Assembly: GCA_025526995.1 (NCBI GenBank)
Contig: JAHLKG010000012.1
Location: 744,001 to 808,000 of the forward strand
Source of the DNA: Powellomyces hirtus
Taxonomy: Eukaryota > Chytridiomycota > Chytridiomycetes > Spizellomycetales > Powellomycetaceae
Direction: 5' to 3'
DNA: 64,000 bases
Under the pieces are notes generated by a model. That model made no database searches. It was given only the letters and a program-made list of their open reading frames with translations, and was not told where the DNA came from. This document shows, in pieces, positions 57,501 through 64,000 of the stretch. The position numbers were made by a program, and so were the translations under genes. The stretch's first letter is position 1. The number at the start of each line of letters is the position of its first letter.

Positions 57501-59584
57501 ACTTATCGCTCAGAACGCATGCTGACCCTGTCCGGCGGGGGCGGGAAGGATCCAGCATTATCTAATGTGCATCCCGATGATTTTCCCGAAGTAAGCCGCT
57601 GCTGGTATACGAGCGTAGGAGCGCGTATGGCCTGTAAAGTGGAATTTCGATATCTCCATCCCGATGGCCGGGTAGTCTGGTGTCTCGCACAGTGGTCGCC
57701 AGAGAATGACGAGACAGGGGAAGTTGTGGGATTTTTGGGCGCGGTTACCGATATCTCTGAAAGAGTCGAGATGCAACAACAACAACTGAACGAGGCGGAA
57801 GAAAATCGCAAGAGCCAGGAGTCTTTTATCGACATGATATCGCACGAAATTAGAAATCCAATCAGCGGAATACTGTAAGAACGCACGGCAGTGATGGGCG
57901 GGCCAAGCTCATGTACTTCACGTTAACGCTTATAATTTTGTAGGGGCTCTGTAGATCTCTTACGAAGGGGAATCGGAGTGAGAGAAAAACACGCCAAGAG
58001 GTCCCCCGAAGGACGTGAAGAAATGCTCACTCAAATAGCGTCGGACGTGGAGTGTTTGGACGCGATCCATTCCTGCGCCACGCATCAGCGTCTGATCGCA
58101 GACGATGTTTTGAATTTGAGCAAACTGAAGAGTGGGTCGTTCGCTATCAACGATAGATTGTTTGACCCAGTCAAGACCATTGGCGACACGGTGAACATGT
58201 TCAAGGCACTAATGGAGGCAAAAAGCTTGTCGTTCACTTCCCGTATGGACTGGGCGCATGGCAAAGTCCACGGGGACCCCGAACGGTTGAGTCAGGTTAT
58301 GATCAAGTGGGTGCATTATCTCAAAAGGTTAGGGTTAGGATGAGTGTACTAAAGTTTAATCCATGGCAAGCCTACTGGGCAATGCCATAAAGTTCACGGA
58401 GAAGTGTACCGAGCGGCGTATCGACATCAGCTTGAGTTCCCGACCTGGGGATGAGCCGACAAGCATCATGCTGTGCGTCGACGTCCGGGATACCGGGATA
58501 GGTACATTAATTTTGACGCGTTCGTCCTCGCGAGCTGTTGTAACGCCATGGACTTCAAGGAATGTCACAGGAGGTGCAAGAAAAACTGTTTCAACGTTTC
58601 TCGCAAGCGACGATCAGGACGTACCGCGAGTATGGCGGCAGTGGTTTGGGACTGCACCTCTCGAAGCAGATGGTCCAGGTTATGGGAGGCGACATTGGCG
58701 TAGAATCCGACCTTGGCAAAGGCACCAAGATCAGCTTTTATGTTCGCGTGGAGCGCAAGGCTCCAACTGTGCGACTTGAAGACCCAGTCACTTTAGAGCC
58801 GCAGTCACCCATTCGACGTACCCCGGACGACGGGAATAGCGGTGCGCAGATCAGCAAGCAGATTGATGAGAAATCTATTGCTGTTTTAGGTATGACTTCA
58901 GCCCTTTTTGGGAGGCGGGGAGTGGTTGTAAAGTTGGTTACTAACATGTTTCTATAGTTGTTGAAGGTGAGACTGTTCATTAGATTTTCTAAGCGATTTT
59001 TTGTTCTAAACGATATGCAGATAATTTGATCAATCAACGAGTGTTGAGACGACAGCTTGATTTGGCCGGGTTTGTTACCCTGGTGGCCAATAACGGGGAG
59101 GAAGCCTTACAAACCATCAGAAAGTCGAATCCGGTGGACATCGATGTGATCTTAATGGATGTGAGTGGTGTTGTTTTGTAAGGGAGCGCGGTTTAGATTC
59201 TGATAGTTTTCCTTGCGCAGATCGAGGTATGATTTTATATGTTTTCAATTCCTTGCAGGTGTCTCAACCATTTTTCCGCCAATTTTCCTACTATATAGAT
59301 GCCAGGTACGTACCTTCCCCCGTAACCCCACCTCTCCTCTCCATGTACTTATCTCTCATACAGTAATGGACGGAACGGAAGCGACTCTGCAGATCCGCGA
59401 CCGGGAGTCTCGACTTGGAATCGATGCTGTTCCCATTGTCGGGCTGAGCGGCAACGCGCGTGAGGAACACCGCGAACGCGCCCTGCAATGCGGCATGACG
59501 GACTATATTACTAAGCCGTGTCAGCCGAATGTGCTTTACAGCCTCATCAGGGCTTTAGCTGAGGGGCGGAGAGGGCGGCGATAG
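54536..59584 (+). CDS. Double hybrid histidine kinase (PAS-HK-REC-PAS-HK-REC)
   Basis: Eighteen exons join in phase to 1311 residues: 54536..54726, 54798..54808, 54876..54910, 54977..55125, 55194..55273, 55337..55425, 55493..55603, 55671..56062, 56127..56582, 56660..57874, 57944..58306, 58371..58501, 58560..58889, 58958..58966, 59021..59160, 59221..59226, 59299..59305, 59364..59584. Hybrid kinases autophosphorylate on His and pass phosphate to receiver Asp in sensing pathways. The N-terminal PAS/GAF-like sensor (FDWSKLSVGPREKWPPAL, WGPEYVVFYNDAYIQVMG) precedes HisKA1 (SNISHELRTP, His about 357), HATPase1 (YNLLSNALK; GTGIGLALSQ), receiver 1 (VSDIMMPRLSG, CKPF), a second PAS, HisKA2 (MISHEIRNPISG), HATPase2 (LLGNAIKFT; GSGLGLHLSKQMVQVMGG) and receiver 2 (Asp1234 in MDIEMPVMDG; TKPCQPN). 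All catalytic residues appear intact. No membrane segment, so probably cytosolic. Four exons are 6-11 nt. Confidence 0.93.
58327..58339 (+). repeat. Telomere-like repeat inside a kinase intron
   Basis: GGTTAGGGTTAGG lies within the 64-nt intron 58307-58370 of the histidine kinase gene. Confidence 0.8.
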
Positions 59585-60471
59585 TTTCCTTCGTTTCACA
59601 AACTTTGAGGAAGTCTGGCCTTCGATCTTCACATGGCGTATCTCTAGAAACATTCGTGGTAGAGGACGCTTATTTATTGATTTTGGAAGTAGAATGTAGA
59701 GCTAGTCGGCGAAAGCGCTCGGTAATCCTAAATACGTGGCAAGTCATGGACCCTAAAGTTCCCAACGATGGCTATGAAGAATCTTGACAAACAATTTTGA
59801 ACGGCATCAGCATCAGGATACTACTCTTCTGTATTATGAAGCACACCCTGTCCAAGTACGGTGGCAGGCATCTGAGATATGCCAAGGGGGATGCTGGACA
59901 ACGGGGCGTCTTCTTTAGCTGTGAGAGGATGCGGAGGTGAGCCGCGACGACATAGATGATATGTGCAAATGACCAGCAAGTTGTTTTGCAAGCTCCCCAA
60001 TCCTCCAGTTATATCTCTTGATCAAAGCGGGCATCTCGTCCTGATATTCTTTTCTCTGCCTCCAATAGACCCACTCATTAGAATCAGTTAATTAAAATAG
60101 ATTTTCGGACATCGAAGTTCAGACAACTTACATACACCAAGCGTGGATGATAGCGGGATGCGGAATGAATCTATTCTCAGATAAAGCCATACTACTATAT
60201 TATTGTCCCCATTAGCCACTCCATTGCACGCTGCAATCATCATTCGGGATGATCCTTGCACATAGTTTGCCTGATCAAACTTGCGCGTTTTCATGCAGAT
60301 ACACTTCGGACGCTCAACAGGCGGATACAAGGCTCCAAAAGGAGACGAGGAGATTCCACAGTCAACCTATTCGATGAAAGAATTTTCCACGCCGGCGTTT
60401 CACTGACGCACATGGCACGCATCTTACCCACTTGGCAGGTAAGGAAACCCTGAATCCGGACCTCACCGTTT

Positions 60472-60486
60472 TTAGGGTTAGGGTTA
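60472..60486 (+). repeat. Interstitial telomere-like repeat
   Basis: TTAGGGTTAGGGTTA in the gene-poor stretch downstream of the kinase gene. Confidence 0.85.
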
Positions 60487-61978
60487 TGGAAGAAAGGAGG
60501 AGGGTGGTATGGTTAGAGACGTTTTTCCCATGTCGCTAGCTTTTACACACCACCAAACATGCAGCTCTCGTTGGAGAACACAAGTACTGATAGACGTCCA
60601 ATATGTGCCGCATTGTAGTTGGGATCACCTCCCAGCGTGTGCATGGCATCGACGTGTAGAAAGCTAAAAAGGAAGTGAACGAAGATGAAAAATCGGGTCC
60701 ATGTCAGCATCACTTCATCGGCGTCCGAAACAGTGCGAGAGCGCAAGCTTCGAAGTTTGGGATGCTTGGGCTGTAAAGTTGGTTACATGGAACCTTTTCT
60801 GTGTCATTGCTCCCATTGCCAAGGTTGCGGAAGCTGTGAATCCTTACTAGCCGATTTAGATCTACTCTAGCATGGGCACGAGTCTCTTACATCTCGGTTT
60901 GATAAGCAGAGAGCTGAGGGTAAATCGTGGGCACCCTCGGTGTATCTTTCCTGCCGTTCGGTTGTGTACGACATCCCACCAGCGTACGCAAATTTAGCGG
61001 TCGTGCTGAGGTCACGCTCTCGTGGGTGATTCTGATGCCGCCTTGCCCCTCGGAACATTGGGGCACCAAAGAACGCAAATCCGTGGTGGTCGTGCGTAGG
61101 TCCCGTGCCAGAAGGTCCACAGGAGACAGATGGAAACTTTCGGACATTCGAAGCATCGAGAGACGAAGACCAATGCAAAATTACTAACAATGATGGGTCC
61201 GAAGCCATCCTCGCCCCGATACCCGATTTGGCTGCTCAATTGCTCTGCACTTGCGCTCCATTGGGTGAAGGCTAAGGAAATGGTCTTGCAAGTGAGGCGA
61301 TGAGCTGTCATAGGTCCACGAGGTTGACATGGGCGAGCTGGGTGATCTAGTACCTTCTGACGGAACATCGGGAAGATGCGGCTTGGTGAAACTAACGCGG
61401 AGAACGGCTTTTGCAAGTTCCGGTGTTACAAGCGGACTCCCCCACGTTCTGGTGTACGTTTGAAAGATATTCCACAGTCAAGATGGTGTGGATATCAGGT
61501 GCAGGGTCATCATCAAGGTACAGATTTTGTTGTTCAGCCGCGACTCTTGGCAAATGTGCCACGCTTTCGTGTCATAGTTGTAAAAGACGTCTTCCCTTGA
61601 AGGTTTGATGATACACTGGCTTGCTAGCGCATGTACCGCTCGCAGCCACCAACGAGAAGATTGTGTTAATGATGGTTGGTGTATTGATTCCAAGAGCGTT
61701 GCCGACGCACCGTCACGGTTGCCTCGCATGTACAGACAGCACCTCTTCGTGTAGGACGCTGCTGCTGTCAAGGTTTACGACAATGGCACACGGTCACAAA
61801 CGAGAGAAGCGTGTACAGTTTTCTACCACTCACGTTCACTGGTCACTGATGACAGGAATGCTTTGATACTTGTTAGTGTATTGATTTCCAGCGTGGGGAC
61901 GATTATGTTGATTCCACGGACTGCCATCATGATGTGAGGTGATAGCGGACAAGGAGTATGTCCCATCGCTGCGAACAG

Positions 61979-61986
61979 TATAAAAA
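61979..61986 (+). promoter_or_regulatory. TATA box of the GH3 gene
   Basis: TATAAAAA, 73 bp upstream of the ATG at 62052, followed by a pyrimidine/CA-rich leader. Confidence 0.7.
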
Positions 61987-62051
61987 GATCGAAGGAGCGG
62001 CGGTCATTTGTCGATCTTCACCCACTTTCCATCAAAAGCATCCTCTGCACT

Positions 62052-64000
62052 ATGAAGCTCACTGCTTTATCCCTGGCATTTGGCCTCCTCGCAAGCGCTA
62101 GCGCCGCGCCCACGACATCCGACGAGGCCACCATTGCAGCCACTCCGACAGCATCTGCCGACGCTACTGCCAAACCGAAACCCATTCCTTCTTCTACTCC
62201 AGCCTTCAATGCTGTCAAGGGAACAGGATCCTGGTCCGCCGCGGTCAAGGAAGCCAAGACTCTGGTTTCCAAACTCACCCTCCTTGAGAAGACTATCCTT
62301 GCCACCGGCGTCGGATGGGAATCTGGACCATGCGTGGGAAATATTCTCAATATTCCCAGCATCAAATTCCCTGGTCTCTGTCTCCAGGATTCACCTCTCG
62401 GCGTCCGCTTTGGTGACCGCACCTCCAGCTTCCCAGCCGGCATCAATGTTGCTGCTACCTTCGACAAAGACCTGATGTACAAGCAAGGAGTGGCCATGGG
62501 TGAAGAGTTCAGGGCCAAGGGTATCAATGTAAGTGCCTTGGCCGAAAGTGACCGCCGGAGAGATGTCAGGAGGGCCGATTAACTGAACATATCTCCTTTA
62601 TGTTGCTACTTGTTTAGGTCGCCCTCGGGCCAATGATGAACCTCATGCGAGCCCCGGCTGCCGGACGTGCATGGGAAGGCGGTTCCGGTGACCCCTACCT
62701 CACCTCCATTACGGCGGCCGCCACGGTCAAGGGCATCCAATCGCAAGGCGTCATCGCGACCGCCAAGCATTACATCCTGAACGAGCAGGAAACCTTCCGC
62801 AAGACCGGGTCTAGCAACGTCGATGACAGGACCTTCCATGAGGTGTATTTGCCGCCGTTCAAGGCATGCGTAGACGCTGGCGTCGGAGCCGTCATGTGCG
62901 CTTACAACTTCATCAATGGCACACAAGCGTGCGCAGACGAGTACGTTATTAACGACGTTTTGAAGGGCGAGTTGGGCTTCCAAGGGGTAAGCGTTCGCCG
63001 TACAACTTTGAAAACTATCTTTAGTCCTGGTGCTCACCAATCTTGAACAGTTTGTCATGACCGATTGGTGGGCAAACTACGAGGGTATCCAAACGGCTTT
63101 GGCTGGTACAGATATGCTCATGCCCGGAGATGCTATCTTCCCTAATATCACGACGCCAGGTGTGCCACCTTTCAGCTTCCCTGGAGCTGGCACGTTCTGG
63201 TACACCAACCTAGAGAAGCTTGTCAACAACGTAGGTGATAGCGTATTTTTAGATGGCTTTCAGGTCCATTCTAACTGCTTTGATTTATCTTTAGGGAACC
63301 ATCCCAGCCGCGCTTGTGGATGACAAGGCTACCCGCATCTTGGCCGCATGGCTCCAGTTGAAACAAAACAAGAATTTCCCCGCGGTAAACTTCGACTCGT
63401 GGACTCCCAAGAACAACAAGCATGTCGACGCCCAAGCCGATCACGACAAACTTATTCGCCAAGTCGGTGCTGCCTCGACCATCGTGCTCCGCAACACCAA
63501 GTCTGTCCTTCCTATCTCCACCAAGAAAGGTCACTACACAATCTCTCTTCACGGTTCCGACGCTGGACCGGGTATCCACAGCCCCGACTTCTTCCCCGAC
63601 AAGGGTGGATACGATGGCACCCTAGCTCAAGGATGGGGATCCGGCACCGCCCCGTTCCCTTACCTCGTCTCACCATACGAAGGTATCTCGGCCCGTGCGC
63701 GGGCCGACCACATCAGAGTGACTTGGGACTTTGACGACTATGACCTCGCCGGATCGCAGACCCTTGCCGACGCTTCTGACATGGCGCTTGTTTTTGTTTC
63801 CGCCAACTCTGGAGAGGAATACATCACCGTCGACGGCAATGTCGGTGACCGCAACAACCTAACCCTCTGGAAGAACGGCGACAACCTCATCCAATCCGTC
63901 GCCTCTAAGAACCGTAACACGGTCGTCATCGTCCATGCCGCTGGAGCCGTGGACATGCCCTGGATCAACAATCCGAACATCACCGCTGTGATCTATGCTC
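62052..64000 (+). CDS. Secreted GH3 beta-glucosidase (3' partial)
   Basis: Exons 62052..62528, 62618..62986, 63051..63230 and 63295 onward, cut by the window end; about 560 residues are present of the 750-850 usual for fungal GH3. These enzymes release glucose from cellobiose or other beta-glucosides outside the cell. The signal peptide is MKLTALSLAFGLLASASAAP, followed by a Thr/Ala/Pro linker. Family motifs in order: FPGLCLQDSPLGVRF, FPAGINVAATFDKDL, ALGPMMNLMRAPAAGRAWEG, GVIATAKHYILNEQE, VGAVMCAYNFINGTQACADE, and FVMTDWWANYEG with the nucleophile Asp287. The second (alpha/beta sandwich) domain follows with VLRNTKSVLPI and GGYDGTLAQGWGSGTAPFPY. All three introns are 64-89 nt with normal borders. 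It lies alone behind a TATA promoter. Confidence 0.93.

Larger units (their letters stand above)
59585..62051. other. Region with no assignable gene
   Basis: About 2.5 kb between the kinase and the GH3 gene. It has TTAGGGTTAGGGTTA at 60472-60486. Protein-like fragments occur on the minus strand at about 60545-60746 (LHVDAMHTLGGDPNYNAAH), 60887-61060 (RPLNLRTLVGCRTQPNGRKD) and 61480-61640 (VFYNYDTKAWHICQESRLNN), but none joins into a model with sound splice sites. They may be remnants of one or more decayed genes. The last 75 bp are the GH3 promoter. Confidence 0.4.

Noticed and set aside
54020..60500. A true telomere or chromosome end near the TTAGGG tracts
   Set aside because: Each tract is only about two repeat units, in either orientation, with unique genes on both sides.
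1..64000. CRISPR arrays, tRNA or rRNA genes, bacterial operons
   Set aside because: No regularly spaced repeats with unique spacers, no tRNA B-box/cloverleaf and no rRNA-like sequence were seen on reading both strands. A tRNAscan or Rfam run would settle this.

Overview
The window is eukaryotic nuclear DNA, almost certainly fungal. Genes are cut by short introns (about 57-100 nt, GTRNGT...YAG). Their products include a fungal-type Cho2 phosphatidylethanolamine methyltransferase, a Rav1/DmX-like protein, a YPQ-type PQ-loop protein, a Whi5-like G1/S repressor, an HP1-type chromo/chromoshadow protein, the proteasome ATPase Rpt2 and a double hybrid histidine kinase. Short TTAGGG-type repeats and long CAA/CAG glutamine tracts also occur. 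I cannot name the lineage from sequence alone. No rRNA, tRNA, CRISPR, bacterial or viral genes were seen.

Layout. 1-150: 3' end of an unknown + gene, then about 3.4 kb with no firm gene. 3.6-6.6 kb (-): a large Gln-rich protein. 7.7-11.3 kb (-): a Rho GEF (SH3-DH-split PH). 12.5-13.1 kb (-) and 15.1-16.6 kb (+): a small basic protein and a secreted collagen-like Gly/Pro/Asp repeat protein, divergently transcribed from TATA boxes sharing a 12-mer. 17.0-19.6 kb (-): a choline-transporter-like (CTL/Pns1) membrane protein. 20.6-21.9 kb (+): a mitochondrial FAH-domain hydrolase. 22.4-31.3 kb (+): a very large Rav1-like gene. 32.3-34.9 kb (-): unassigned coding sequence. 35.4-39.4 kb (-): CHO2, divergent from a PQ-loop vacuolar transporter at 40.1-41.6 kb (+). 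42.1-43.9 kb (-): RPT2. 45.0-46.5 kb (+): an unknown Gln-rich protein. 46.8-48.3 kb (-): HP1-like. 49.1-50.9 kb (+): Whi5-like. 51.9-53.7 kb (-): a broken carotenoid oxygenase gene. 54.5-59.6 kb (+): an intact 18-exon double hybrid histidine kinase. 62.1 kb to the end (+): a secreted GH3 glucosidase, cut by the window edge.

The genes do not form one pathway. Loose themes are membrane lipid and vacuole work (CHO2, CTL, PQ-loop, Rav1), G1/S and chromatin control (Whi5-like, HP1), polarity signalling (Rho GEF) and sensing (hybrid kinase). The most unusual points are three exons of 9, 6 and 7 nt inside the second receiver domain of the kinase, the adjacent carotenoid oxygenase remnant that has lost the segment with its third iron-binding histidine, a perfect 22-bp hairpin between two convergent genes, and a 12-bp core-promoter word used at least twice, with a third copy that may mark an unannotated gene.
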